Source: JBAOHV01 sp963714875 (GTDB lineage: Bacteria > Actinomycetota > Acidimicrobiia > Acidimicrobiales > Microtrichaceae). Taken from it: a DNA stretch of 64,000 bases. Shown here piece by piece: positions 46,621 to 55,728 of the stretch. The stretch covers positions 248,001-312,000 of the forward strand of contig CAVQQI010000008.1 of the NCBI GenBank assembly GCA_963714875.1. Direction: 5' to 3'. A program made the translations under genes and the position numbers. How positions within the stretch are numbered: the first letter of the stretch is position 1; the number at the start of each line of letters is the position of its first letter. Below the pieces are notes generated by a model. That model had not been told where the DNA came from. It made no database searches and worked only from the letters and a program-made list of their open reading frames with translations.

Positions 46621-48353
46621 GAGAGCGGGCGCTGACGACGTCGGTCACGAACTGCTCTGTTCGGGACTTCGGCAAGCGACTCCGGGCTTGTGCTCGAACT
46701 CGCTGCGACTGGTGCTGCCGTTCTGTCGGGCCCGGCATCGGTCCCGGCATCGGCCGGAGCTCGGTCTGCGGTTCGGACTCCTTCGAGATAGGGATCGAGG
46801 GCTGCGAATGGACCTGGTGGCAGCTGGCGTTGCTGCACCTGGATGTGTGGACGGAACGGCTGCGTCCGGTTCGCGGCATCTCGACCGATGAACACGGTTC
46901 CAAGGAACGAGCTGCTCAGCAATCCGATCGATCGGGCCACGCTGATCCAACTCGGGCCGGGTCGTGACGTCCTGGTCGACCTCGACCACCACCGCGTCGG
47001 CCAGGTCGGCCAATGACTGGGCGATCCCACTCTGCAGGCTTGCGGTGGCGACGATCACGATGTCGCAGTGATCCTTCGCAGAGTCGATCAGTCGATCCAT
47101 CTCGGCGCCCACGAAGAGGTCAGCGACGGTGTCGATGGCCCTGCCGGGGCCGATCACCCATAGCAGCGGAGCGACCGGGGTGAGTGTCTCGGTCAGCACG
47201 GCGTCGCCCAAGCAGCACCTCGGCCAGCCCGTCGTCGGCGTTCGGGTGGAGGATCTGTGAGGGCCCGGTGTTACTGGAGGTTGCGTCCACGACGACGGTG
47301 TCCAGCCCGGCACGGGCGAAGGACGTGCACAGGTCGACGACGCTGATGGGCTCGTCGAACCCGCGCTCGAGCTGGCTACCAGCAGGGTGAATGGTCGCCG
47401 CCGCTCCAGCGCCAGGATGGCGACCCGGATCTTCCGGTAGTCGTCGTCGTTCTGGGCGACGGGCGCGATCTTGGCGTCCGAGACGGGGTCGGTCCAAGCG
47501 ATGGTTCCCAACAGGGGGAGACCGCTATCGAGCACGTCCTGTGGGTCTCGTATCCGGACGGTCCGCACGGGTGCGCAGCAGCCCGATGAGCAGTCCGACC
47601 GGCAGCGCCGAGGTGAGGCCGACGAGCGGCAGCAGGAGCGCTGGCGTCAGCGGGCCGGACGACTCGACGGCACGCTGGCGTCACGACCTGGCCGGGGTCG
47701 AGCGGTGTGACGGCGAGATCGGCACGTCGGGCACTGAGTGTGTTCACCTGCCTGGCGAGCGTGTCGATCTCTTGGCGGAGGACGCTGGCCTGCGCGGAGT
47801 CCGTCCGGCAGGCCGACAGCTCGCGCGGCGAGTACGTCCAACCGAGCGTTGGCTTCGCGCGATCTGTGCATCGAGCAGCGTGGACTGCTCGTCGATGCGG
47901 GCCTGTGCCCGCTGCTGCCGATAGCTGGAGGTAGGCCTCTGCGAAGGCCTGGGAGTGGGTTCTGGCGACATCGTCGTCGGTCGAGCTGTAGGAGATCTCC
48001 AGGATCTGCGTGTTCACCGGCACATCGACCGACACGGAACTCAGCAGCTGTGACTCGCTGAGATCGCTCTCGAGCGATGACTTCGCCAACTCCGCCACGT
48101 CGGTGGAGCGGACCGACTGGGCCTCGCTCTCGAGGTTCACCAGCTGACTGCCACGACTGGTCGGGTCGAAGGGGTTGCCGTCGAGTGGCGTCAACAGGAT
48201 GGGCGTCGTGGCGGTGCTCTGTGGCTCCATCCGCGTACTGGCACCGAACCCGAGGAGGAGGCCCAACACACTGGTGGCCACGATGATCCAGATGTTCGAA
48301 CGAACCACATCACCGAGCCTCATGGCACCGACGTCAGTGGCTTCAGATGGCAC
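46617..48353 (-). CDS. Wzz/BY-kinase-like polysaccharide copolymerase with degenerate P-loop, frameshifted
   Basis: This protein of about 575 residues has an N-terminal Wzz domain (RSNIWIIVATSVLGLLLGFGAST; ISYSSTDDDVARTHSQAFAEAY), a second membrane helix and a cytoplasmic kinase-like domain (DDDYRKIRVAILALERR). The P-loop position reads VASSSAGSTSPISVVDLC, with no Lys, and Walker A' reads DTVVVDATSSN rather than the usual two-Asp form. It may be a pseudokinase. A Pro/Thr/Ala-rich C-terminal tail follows, without a Tyr cluster. Frames change repeatedly (near 47920, 47640, 47330, 47230 and 47020). GTG 48353 has GGAGG eight bases upstream. The stop overlaps the flippase start. Confidence 0.65.
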
Positions 48354-48387
48354 CGTCAGATCCTCCGCCTTTGAATTCGGTCAGCTG

Positions 48388-48393
48388 AGTATA
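48388..48393 (-). promoter_or_regulatory. -10 box TATACT of the wzz-wzx-tagF-like operon
   Basis: TATACT on the minus strand (48393-48388) is the closest match to a consensus -10 in the window. It lies about 35 bases before the GTG at 48353, with GGAGG in between. No clear -35 is seen 17-18 bases upstream, so an activator or extended contact may be needed. Confidence 0.45.
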
Positions 48394-48458
48394 CCGCTGT
48401 CACCTCGAGGCTCCACCCATGCCGACCCGGATCGGCGACTGGCAGTCTGCACGATCGC

Positions 48459-49137
48459 TCAGAGGTGCTCGTTGGCCTTCTCGAGGTCGGCCTCGAAGTC
48501 GACCTCGACGGCGTAGAGGTCGGAGATGTCGACCGGCACGAAGCGGAGCCCGTCCTTCTCGATGGCGAGCTCGATGCCGCGTTCGAAGTAGTCCTGGTCG
48601 TCGACCTCGTCGAGGTGGCGCATCAGCGTTGCCTTGTCGTCGCGGAGATGAAGTTGATTCCGACGGCCTCGCCGAGTCCGTCCGTGACGGTCTTGGAGAG
48701 CTCCTTGATGAAGCCGTCGTCGGTCACGGTGTACTTGACCTCTTCGTCGCAGACCTTCGCGGTGTTGACGCACACGAATGACTGATCGTGCTCGACCAGC
48801 GGTCGGACCCGCTCGAGCACCGCGGGGTCGAAGACGACGTCGCCGTTCATCCAGAGCACGCCGGGCCGCCGGTGACCCTGAACGCCCTCAACAGGCTCTT
48901 GGAGGTGTTGGTCTGGTCGTAGTGCTCGTTGTAGACGAAGGCCACGTCGGGGAAGGCCTCGATGATCTGCTCGAGCTTGTAGCCGACGACGACCAGGATC
49001 TCGGAGTCGACACCCAGGACCGTTCGGATGTTCTCCAACTGCTGACCGATGATCGTCCGACCGTCGGACAACGTCGTCAGAGGTTTCGGAAGTGGGCGCC
49101 CGAGGCGTGTCCCCATGCCGGCGGCGAGAATCGTCAC
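48459..49137 (-). CDS. NTP-transferase domain protein (nucleotidyltransferase, LicC/sugar-1-phosphate type), frameshifted
   Basis: This enzyme of about 225 residues activates a phosphorylated sugar or alcohol with an NTP. The signature VTILAAGMGTRLGRPLPKPL starts the protein, then VVGYKLEQIIEAFPDVAFVYN, MNGDVVFDPAVLERV and AVGINFIS, and it ends DLYAVEVDFEADLEKANEHL. Short nucleotidyltransferases of this type make CDP-choline, CDP-alditols or NDP-sugars. Linkage to a CDP-glycerol transferase makes a CDP-linked product attractive but unproven. Frames change near 48865 and 48655. GTG 49137 fits the family N-terminus; the frame stays open upstream to 49212. Confidence 0.7.
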
Positions 49138-49409
49138 GTGTGTATCGATGGGAACGCTCCTTGATGGTCCGGGCGGCCCGAGCGTCTGAGTGGCGCCGAG
49201 GCCACTGACCATGCTACGGGGCGATCTCCCGGGAAAAGTTACAGAATCATGTCAATCGGTCGACAGATGAGTGACGGGATGTGTCAGAGTTCTCATCACG
49301 CTGATTTTGCTGGGTCATTCTACCCAGCGCTCAAGGAACTTCGGCGCCCCGCCGATGCAACTCACCGAGGCCGACTCCGAGAGATCGACCGACAAGAAGG
49401 AGCAGGACC

Positions 49410-50481
49410 ATGGCATTTCTCCAGCGACTCACCGCAGCGGTGGTATTCATGACTGTTGTGGCAGCGGGCTGCGCCGCATCACCGGCGACGATCGACGATC
49501 CCTCGGCCGCGCCCGACGCAGTGGTGTCGCCGATGCCGAGTGGTTCGGTTTCGAAACTGCGTGCGCCCGCGACCACCGCACTTCCGCCCGCCCCCTCGGA
49601 CGGGACCTTCGCAGCTGCCTTCCCGGGCGATGTCGCTCCGGGCTCGGTGCGGTGGGGAGCGGCGATCGGCGGAAACGGTGACCCGAGTCGCCACGAGTCG
49701 GTGGCGGGCGTCCCGATGGGAGTGCGTCGCACGTTCTTCGGCTGGCAGCACCGCACCGGCAAGATGATCGACACGGCCCGTGGCGACCTCGCAGCCGGTC
49801 GGGTCCCCTGGGTCTCGGTGAAGCCCCCGTCATGGGCGGCGGTCGGCGCCGGGCGCACGACGGCGAGATCGACGAGATGCTCCGCGCGCTGGACGCTCGA
49901 CGGACCGGTCTGGTTGACCGTGCACCACGAGCCCGAGGGGGGCGGCGGCACGGAACTTCGCCGACGACCCGGGTGGTGCGCCGGCATGGCGTGCCATGCA
50001 GGCACGGTTCCGGATGCGCATGGATGCGCTGGGCACCGACAACATCGCCTTCGCCCCGATCCTGATGGCGTGGACCTTCAACCCCCGTTCGAACCGTGAC
50101 CCCGCTGACTGGTGGGTGGACGGCATCTGGGACTTCGCCGGCATCGACCACTACATCGACGACGAGCGCGCCACCTCCATGTGGTCGTCGACCTGGACCA
50201 AGGTCAACGCCTACTACGCGGGCAAGGGCCTGAAGGTGGCGATCGGTGAGTGGGGCAACCGGGGCACCGACGCAGCCGCAGCGGCGGAGATGAACGACTT
50301 CTACCAGCGGGCGCTCCAGTCGGGTTCGACCCCGGGTACTGCGCAGGTCATCGGGATGGCCTACTTCGACTCCAACCTGAACAGCCCGAGCGGCGGGTGG
50401 GAGCTGTTCGGTCAGCCGCTCGCCCAGTTCCGCCAGTTGATGAAGGCACCGACCTCGCTGCGAGCCGGCCAGAACGGCTGA
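49410..50481 (+). CDS. GH26-like glycoside hydrolase lipoprotein, frameshifted
   Basis: This is a secreted lipoprotein (VVAAGC lipobox near residue 20) with a (beta/alpha)8 glycosidase domain. VWLTVHHEPEGGGG contains the likely acid/base Glu and KVAIGEWGNRG the likely nucleophile Glu, as in GH26 mannanases. IDHYIDDERATSMW and QVIGMAYFDSNLNSPSGGWELF lie in the C-terminal part. It could trim or cleave the surface polysaccharide made nearby. The frame changes near 49850 (a G apparently lost from the run before GCGCACGACG), near 49895 and near 49955. ATG 49410 follows AAGGAG at a good distance. Confidence 0.75.
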
Positions 50482-50553
50482 GCGCACCACGCGGCGGGCT
50501 CTCCCTGCGAACGAACGATTCCGACGCTCCGTCGTCACCCCTGGCCGTCGAGG

Positions 50554-51555
50554 TCAGCGTGGTGGGGGCGGAACGTCGCGTTCGGCGAGGTTGCACGTCG
50601 AACGGCAGTGTTCCCACAGACGGTCCCTGCGCTCGGACGTGTCCGACCGACGGGTGGTGGGCAGCTTGTGGATCGGACGGACCCGGCGGTCCAGCCAGAA
50701 CTGTCCGCTCGAGTCGGCCGCGGTCGGTGCGGCGGCCAGCCACACCAGGGTGTCGGCCGCCTGCTCCGGGGTCCGCAGCAGCGGGCCCATGATCCTGCCG
50801 AACGTCGGCAGCGAGGCTGCGACCCCGGGCGTGTCGGACCAGCCCGGGTGCATCGAGTGGAACACGACCTCGGCGGGGTCGACCCGTTCGGCCCACATCT
50901 CGTTGAGGGTGACCTGCGCCCGCTTGGCCCTCGCGTACTGCTCGCTGCCCCGGTAGTCGCCGGGCGACATCTGCAGCCTGTCCACGCACAGCGTGGCGGC
51001 GTACATCCCTCCCGAGGACATGGTGAGCACGCGTCCCGGCGGTCCGCCGGCGGTGCCGCGCAGACGGGGCAGCAGCCGCGCGGTGAGCAGGAACGGTCCC
51101 ATCACCTGGCTCGCGACGGTCGCCTCGATGCCCTGGGGGGACTGCTGGCGCTGCGCGCTGAGCGCTCCCGCATTGTGGATCAGCACATCGATGCGGTCGT
51201 GCCGTTCGGCCAGCTCGTCCGCAACCGCTGCCACGGCATCCAGGTCACCCAGGTCGGCCAGCGCGACATGCAGGTCGTCGTTGCCCGTCGCGGTCGCCAG
51301 TTCCCGCCGCGTCCGCTCGGTACGTGTGGCGTCGCGGCCCACCAGCACGAGCGTCGCTCCCAGCTCGGCCAATTCGTGGGCGGCCGACCGGCCGATGCCC
51401 GAGGTGGCGCCGGTGAGCACCACGACCCGACCCGACATGTCGTCGCGGACGGGCTCCCACCCGTCGGTGCGAGACCGGATGTCGTGGCCGAGCCTGGTGA
51501 AGCTCGTCACGATCGGCAACTCGACCGCAGCGTCGACGACGTCGTTCCAACGCAT
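50554..51555 (-). CDS. SDR family oxidoreductase (DHRS12/retinol-dehydrogenase-like)
   Basis: This 333-residue extended SDR has an N-terminal helix region, then VVVLTGATSGIGRSAAHELAELG, VLIHNAGAL and a catalytic Tyr-Lys pair in YARAKRAQVTLNEMWAE. The C-terminal segment (HSMHPGWSDTPGVAASLP) is typical of the retinol-dehydrogenase-like group. ATG 51555 overlaps the stop of the SRPBCC gene, giving TGATG. The substrate is unknown, probably lipophilic. Confidence 0.83.
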   Translation of the reverse strand: MRWNDVVDAAVELPIVTSFTRLGHDIRSRTDGWEPVRDDMSGRVVVLTGATSGIGRSAAHELAELGATLVLVGRDATRTERTRRELATATGNDDLHVALADLGDLDAVAAVADELAERHDRIDVLIHNAGALSAQRQQSPQGIEATVASQVMGPFLLTARLLPRLRGTAGGPPGRVLTMSSGGMYAATLCVDRLQMSPGDYRGSEQYARAKRAQVTLNEMWAERVDPAEVVFHSMHPGWSDTPGVAASLPTFGRIMGPLLRTPEQAADTLVWLAAAPTAADSSGQFWLDRRVRPIHKLPTTRRSDTSERRDRLWEHCRSTCNLAERDVPPPPR

Positions 51556-52004
51556 CAGCGGGCGGTGGCGGCGGTGCCCAGGACGTGTCGCAGACCCGCG
51601 GCGGCCCGGTCGCCGATCCGACCGAAGGCCATGCCGAGTGCCGGATCCAGCAGGCGCAGGGGTCCGGAGAGCCGGAGGTCGGCGTCGTAGGTGACCGATG
51701 CGCCGCCCCCGGGTTCTGCCACGACGGTGATGCGATCCTCGGAGGTGAGCACCGCGTTGGAGGCGACGACCAGGACGTCGCGGGGGGCGTCGAACGACAC
51801 CGTCCGGTAGCGCAGCGTCGTGTTGACGCCCGCGTTGCGGACCGTCACGTCGAACTCGGCATCGGGGCCGGCACCGTCACCGACCACTTGAGCGACTCCG
51901 GTCACACCCGGATCCCATTGGGCGAAGTTGCGGAGATCCGCCATGTAGGAGAACGCCTGCTCGGGCGTCCATTGCGTGCGAACGGTGGTGACGTACCTGG
52001 CCAT
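51555..52004 (-). CDS. SRPBCC family (START-like) protein
   Basis: This 149-residue START-like ligand-binding domain begins ARYVTTVRTQWTPEQAFSYMADLRNFAQWDPG, as in polyketide-cyclase/dehydrase-like SRPBCC proteins. A hydrophobic pocket would hold a lipid-like ligand. ATG 52004 has AGGAGA seven bases upstream. It is the first gene of a two-gene operon with the SDR, suggesting that both act on the same hydrophobic compound. Confidence 0.82.
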   Translation of the reverse strand: MARYVTTVRTQWTPEQAFSYMADLRNFAQWDPGVTGVAQVVGDGAGPDAEFDVTVRNAGVNTTLRYRTVSFDAPRDVLVVASNAVLTSEDRITVVAEPGGGASVTYDADLRLSGPLRLLDPALGMAFGRIGDRAAAGLRHVLGTAATAR

Positions 52005-52121
52005 CTGATCTCCTGTCGACGGGCCCCTCATCTTCGTCGCGGATGTCGATTCCGGATGCGCAGGGCCCGGGAGGCCGCAGCCGGATGCGTGGTGCACCGA
52101 CCGCGTGCTACGAACCGGGCC

Positions 52122-53300
52122 ATGTCGATCGGTACCCCGCTCACCGAAGCAGCCACCCGCGTCCTGTTGCTCGGCTCGGGCGAGTTGGGCAAGGAGGTCG
52201 CGATCGAGCTCCAGCGGCTGGGCTGCGAGGTCATCGCGTGCGACCGCTACGAGGACGCCCCGGCCATGCAGGTGGCGCACCGCAGCCACGTGTTGTCCAT
52301 GTTGGACGGCGACGGATTGCGGGCGGTGATCGCCGAGGAGCGCCCCCACCTGGTCGTGCCCGAGATCGAGGCGATCGCCACCGACGTGCTGGTCGAGCTC
52401 GAGGCCGAGGGACTGCACGTGGTGCCCACTGCCCGCGCTGCGCACCTGACCATGAACCGCGAGGGCATCCGGCGATTCGCCGCCGAGGAGCTCGGCCTGC
52501 CGACGTCGCCGTACCGGTTCGTGGTGACGGCCGAGGAGCTGCACGCCGCGCTCGATGAGGTCGGACTGCCGGCGGTGCTCAAGCCGATCATGTCCTCGAG
52601 CGGCAAGGGTCAGAGCGTGCTGCGGTCGCTCGATGATGTGGATGCCGCCTGGACCTACGCCCAGGAGGGTGGCCGGACGGGGACCGCTCGGTGCATCGTC
52701 GAGGGGTTCATCGACTTCGACATCGAGTTGACCGTCCTGACCGTCGCAGCGAGCAACGGCGTGCAGTGCTGCGCGCCGATCGGGCACGTTCAGGTCGACG
52801 GCGACTACCGCGAATCGTGGCAGCCGGCGCCGATCTCCGATCTGTTGTGGGACCGGGCGGTCCAGGTCGCCACCACCGTCGTCGAGGGACTCGGGGGCCA
52901 CGGCATCTTCGGCGTCGAGCTGTTCTGTGCCGGCGACGACGTGATCTTCTCCGAGGTCAGCCCGCGGCCGCACGACACCGGGCTGGTCACGCTCAGTAGC
53001 CAGGACATGAGCGAATTCGCCATCCATGCCCGAGCGATCCTGGGACTGCCGGTGCCGCCGGTGCAGCTGCGACGTGCGGCGGTGTCGGTGCCGCTGCTGG
53101 GCAACGGCACCGGGGTGCCGGTGTTCCACGGGCTCGAGCAGGCGCTGGCCCAGCCGGAGTCCCAGGTCCGCTTGTTCGGCAAGCCGGTGTGCGAGGGGCA
53201 GCGCCGTCTGGCCGTGTGCATCGCGGCCGGTGACGACGTCGACCAGGCCCGGACTCGGGCTCAGGCGATGGCCGCCGCAGTCTCGATCGAGCTGACCTGA
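52122..53300 (+). CDS. purT: Formate-dependent phosphoribosylglycinamide formyltransferase
   Basis: PurT uses formate and ATP to formylate GAR in purine synthesis. The 392-residue ATP-grasp enzyme shows LLLGSGELGKEVAIELQRLG, the Ser/Gly-rich loop KPIMSSSGKGQSVLRS, FGVELFCAGDDVIFSEVSPR, HDTGLVTLSSQDMSEF and RLFGKPVCEGQRRLAV, all diagnostic. It is uninterrupted and monocistronic. PurT provides a folate-independent route when formate is available. Confidence 0.95.
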   Translation: MSIGTPLTEAATRVLLLGSGELGKEVAIELQRLGCEVIACDRYEDAPAMQVAHRSHVLSMLDGDGLRAVIAEERPHLVVPEIEAIATDVLVELEAEGLHVVPTARAAHLTMNREGIRRFAAEELGLPTSPYRFVVTAEELHAALDEVGLPAVLKPIMSSSGKGQSVLRSLDDVDAAWTYAQEGGRTGTARCIVEGFIDFDIELTVLTVAASNGVQCCAPIGHVQVDGDYRESWQPAPISDLLWDRAVQVATTVVEGLGGHGIFGVELFCAGDDVIFSEVSPRPHDTGLVTLSSQDMSEFAIHARAILGLPVPPVQLRRAAVSVPLLGNGTGVPVFHGLEQALAQPESQVRLFGKPVCEGQRRLAVCIAAGDDVDQARTRAQAMAAAVSIELT

Positions 53301-53322
53301 GCGGGCCGGCTGTCCGCGCCGG

Positions 53323-53928
53323 TCACGTCGCGTCCGTCGGCTGCATCGGCCGGCGCCCCGACCCCATGAGCGGACGCATCATCTGGCCCTCGACCTCGGC
53401 GGTGAATGCGGTGCCGACCGCAACCGACTCGAGTCCAGCTGCCTCCAACGTCCGTCGCACGTCGGCCCGCGAGAGTCCGTGCGGATCGTCGCCGTCGGGT
53501 TCGGCCTCCCAGTCCCACTGCACGAACACGCCACCGGGAGCCAGCTGCTCGACGAGCGCGGCCGCCGTGACGGAGTAGTCGTCGACGAAGCCCAGCACTG
53601 ACGAGCAGACGATCAGGTCGTACCCCATCGGCACGGCCGGGAGTCGATCGAGGAGCCGAACATGGTCCCAGCCGTGTCGCTCGACCTTGGCATCGAGCAC
53701 CGCGAGCATCCCGCTCGACGTGTCGACGGCGTCGATGCGGGTGCACCCGGCGGCGAGGCGCTCGGTCATCAGGCCGGTGCCACAGCCGAAGTCGCACACC
53801 GTTGCTCCGGCGAACTCGAACCCGAGCTCGTCCAGGAGCTGCGTGAGCGAGCTGAACGCTGCGTCGGCGTAGATGCGCACCGCCTCGCTGTCGTCCCAGT
53901 CCTTGGCAGGTTCGTCCCACTCGCTCAT
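53323..53928 (-). CDS. Class I SAM-dependent methyltransferase
   Basis: This 201-residue methyltransferase has the SAM-binding motif I VCDFGCGTGLMTERLAAG, the acidic motif II IDAVDTSSGM, and YDLIVCSSVLGFV as motif IV. It is small, with no substrate domain, so the target is unknown. ATG 53928 follows CGGAGGCTCC, a good ribosome-binding site. It converges on purT with 22 bases between them. Confidence 0.85.
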   Translation of the reverse strand: MSEWDEPAKDWDDSEAVRIYADAAFSSLTQLLDELGFEFAGATVCDFGCGTGLMTERLAAGCTRIDAVDTSSGMLAVLDAKVERHGWDHVRLLDRLPAVPMGYDLIVCSSVLGFVDDYSVTAAALVEQLAPGGVFVQWDWEAEPDGDDPHGLSRADVRRTLEAAGLESVAVGTAFTAEVEGQMMRPLMGSGRRPMQPTDAT

Positions 53929-54060
53929 GGAGCCTCCGTACTCCTGCTGTCAACGGCGGCAGCGCGCAGCGCTGGAGCCGAGGGCGAGTGTGTCACCCGA
54001 CGGCGCTCAGCGCAGAAGCGGCGCATCTTGGTGCTGTCGCCCGGGGTCCGAGGTCTGGCG

Positions 54061-54066
54061 CACAAT
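54061..54066 (+). promoter_or_regulatory. -10-like box CACAAT before the TauE gene
   Basis: CACAAT lies nine bases before ATG 54076. It is the same hexamer seen before the phosphodiesterase gene at 34000-34005. Confidence 0.25.
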
Positions 54067-54075
54067 GGCGCAGCC

Positions 54076-54845
54076 ATGATCGACGCTGCCGCTGGAGTCC
54101 CGCGCTGACCTCCACCCAGTTGCTCGTCGTGGTGCTGGCGTCGTTGGCAGGAGCCACTGTCAAGAGCGTCACCGGAATGGGCTACCCGGTGCTGGCGGTC
54201 CCGCTCATCACCCTGGTGCTCGGTGTCGAGGACGCCGTGGTCCTGGTCGCGCTGCCGAACCTGGCCGCGAACATCTACCTGTGCTGGGAGAGCCGCGACG
54301 TTCGTGATCAGACCCGCGACCTGCGGCGGCTGGTCGGCTTCGGCATCGTCGGGGCGGTCGTCGGCACGATCGCGCTCGTCCACCTGCCCGAGGAGCCCCT
54401 GTTGATCGTGTTGGCGCTGGCGATCGCGGTGTTCGTGGTCAACTTCTTCCGCCGTCCCGACCTGGCGATCGATCCGGTAACTGCGACGCGCTGGGCCCCG
54501 TTGATCGGCACCATCACCGGCCTGCTCCAGGGCTCCATCGGGGTGTCCGGGCCGGTCGTGGCGACCTGGGTGCACGGCTACCGCCTGCCGCCACGGGTGT
54601 TCGTGCACTCCGTCACGTTCATCTTCGGCGTGACCGGTGCGGTGCAGATCGCCGTGCTGGCCGTGCAGGGTCAGTTCACCACCGCTCGCCTGTTCGGTGC
54701 GGCAGCGGCCGCGGTGCCGGTCGCGCTGGTCACCCCGCTCGGCGTCCGCGTCCGGGGTCGACTGGCAGGACCGACCTTCGAACGCGCCGTGCTCGCCGTG
54801 CTCCTGGTCTCCGCCGCGTCGCTGGTGATCGACGCCATCAGCTGA
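54076..54845 (+). CDS. Sulfite exporter TauE/SafE family permease (start disturbed by a frameshift)
   Basis: This membrane permease of about 255 residues has eight hydrophobic segments. The TauE repeats are visible as LASLAGATVKSVTGMGYPVLAVPL and ITGLLQGSIGVSGPVVATWVHG. It would export sulfite, organosulfonates or similar anions. The main frame (from about 54110) has no ATG/GTG near the first helix. ATG 54076 opens MIDAAAGVPR in another frame and one missing base near 54105 would join them. The in-frame alternative is a distant GTG at 53988. Confidence 0.75.
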
Positions 54846-54884
54846 CGCTGCTGGCGGTTGCCGCCGGCTGCCAGCTGCCGGTCA

Positions 54885-54949
54885 CCCCGTGCCGCCGTTC
54901 GCGTCGACCGCCGGCCACCCCCGTGCCGCCGTTCGCGTCGACCGCCGGC
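54885..54949. repeat. Two tandem 31-bp direct repeats
   Basis: The 31-base sequence beginning CCCCGTGCCGCCGTTCGCG occurs identically at 54885-54915 and 54919-54949, three bases apart (34-base period). It lies in the 196-base gap between the converging TauE and nitroreductase genes. No protein, hairpin or promoter explains it. Confidence 0.7.
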
Positions 54950-55041
54950 AACTCTGGGCGGCACCACGACGGCCGGCGAGCGCGTTCGCCACCCAGAACC
55001 CGCTGGGTGCGGCGTCAGGGCGTCAGGGGTGCAGCGAGGTG

Positions 55042-55728
55042 TCACCAGGTGTCGCGATGCACGATCCGGCTCATGTCGCGACGGGGTGCGGGCTTGAAGT
55101 CCGTGCCGATCGTGTGTGCGACGGGGATGAGCGCCCCCTGCATCATGTTGTCCGGGATGCCCAGCAGCGCAGCAGCCCCCGGCTCGTCGATCAGGTGCAG
55201 CGAGGTCCAGCACGTGCCCAGACCTCGTTCGCGGGCGGCCAGCATGAAGCTCCAGACCGCAGGGAGCAGCGAGCCCCACACGCCGGCCTGCATCGCTGCG
55301 GGCATGCCGTCGGTGCGCACGTTGATGCAGGGGATGACCATGACGGGTACCTCTGCCATGTGCTCGGCGAGGTACTCCGCCGAGTCGATCACGCGCTTGG
55401 TCGTCGCGACGTACTCGGGATCGTCGGTCGGCAGGTTCGCCTCGGCCGCCTCCCGATCGCCGTACATCATCTCGAACCCTCGCCGGTACATCTCGGCCAG
55501 CGCCGCACGTTTCGACGGGTCGGTGACGACCACGAAATGCCATCCCTGGCCGTTGCCGCCGGTCGGTGCCTGCGCTGCCATCTCCAGGCACTCGTCGATC
55601 AGCGCAGGATCGACGGGTCGCTCCAGGTCCAGTCGCTTGCGCACCGCCCGGGTCGTGGACAACAGCTCGTCGGCACTCAGGCCGAGGCGGACGCTGCTCG
55701 TGGGCCGCCCGTCGGGTCGGTCGTTCAT
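55042..55728 (-). CDS. Nitroreductase family protein
   Basis: This 228-residue FMN enzyme has STTRAVRKRLDLERPV at the N-terminus, then AAQAPTGGNGQGWHFVVVTD and, near the C-terminus, GLGTCWTSLHL and LGIPDNMMQGALIPVAHTIG. Such enzymes reduce nitro, quinone or enone substrates with NAD(P)H. Members with this spacing are common in actinobacteria. The ATG overlaps the stop of the upstream deacylase gene (ATGA at 55725-55728). Confidence 0.85.
   Translation of the reverse strand: MNDRPDGRPTSSVRLGLSADELLSTTRAVRKRLDLERPVDPALIDECLEMAAQAPTGGNGQGWHFVVVTDPSKRAALAEMYRRGFEMMYGDREAAEANLPTDDPEYVATTKRVIDSAEYLAEHMAEVPVMVIPCINVRTDGMPAAMQAGVWGSLLPAVWSFMLAARERGLGTCWTSLHLIDEPGAAALLGIPDNMMQGALIPVAHTIGTDFKPAPRRDMSRIVHRDTW

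Noticed and set aside
34648..49960. Prophage, integrative element or transposon explaining the broken region
   Set aside because: No integrase, transposase, phage structural gene, terminal repeat or tRNA boundary is visible. All recognisable genes are surface-polysaccharide or surface-protein functions.
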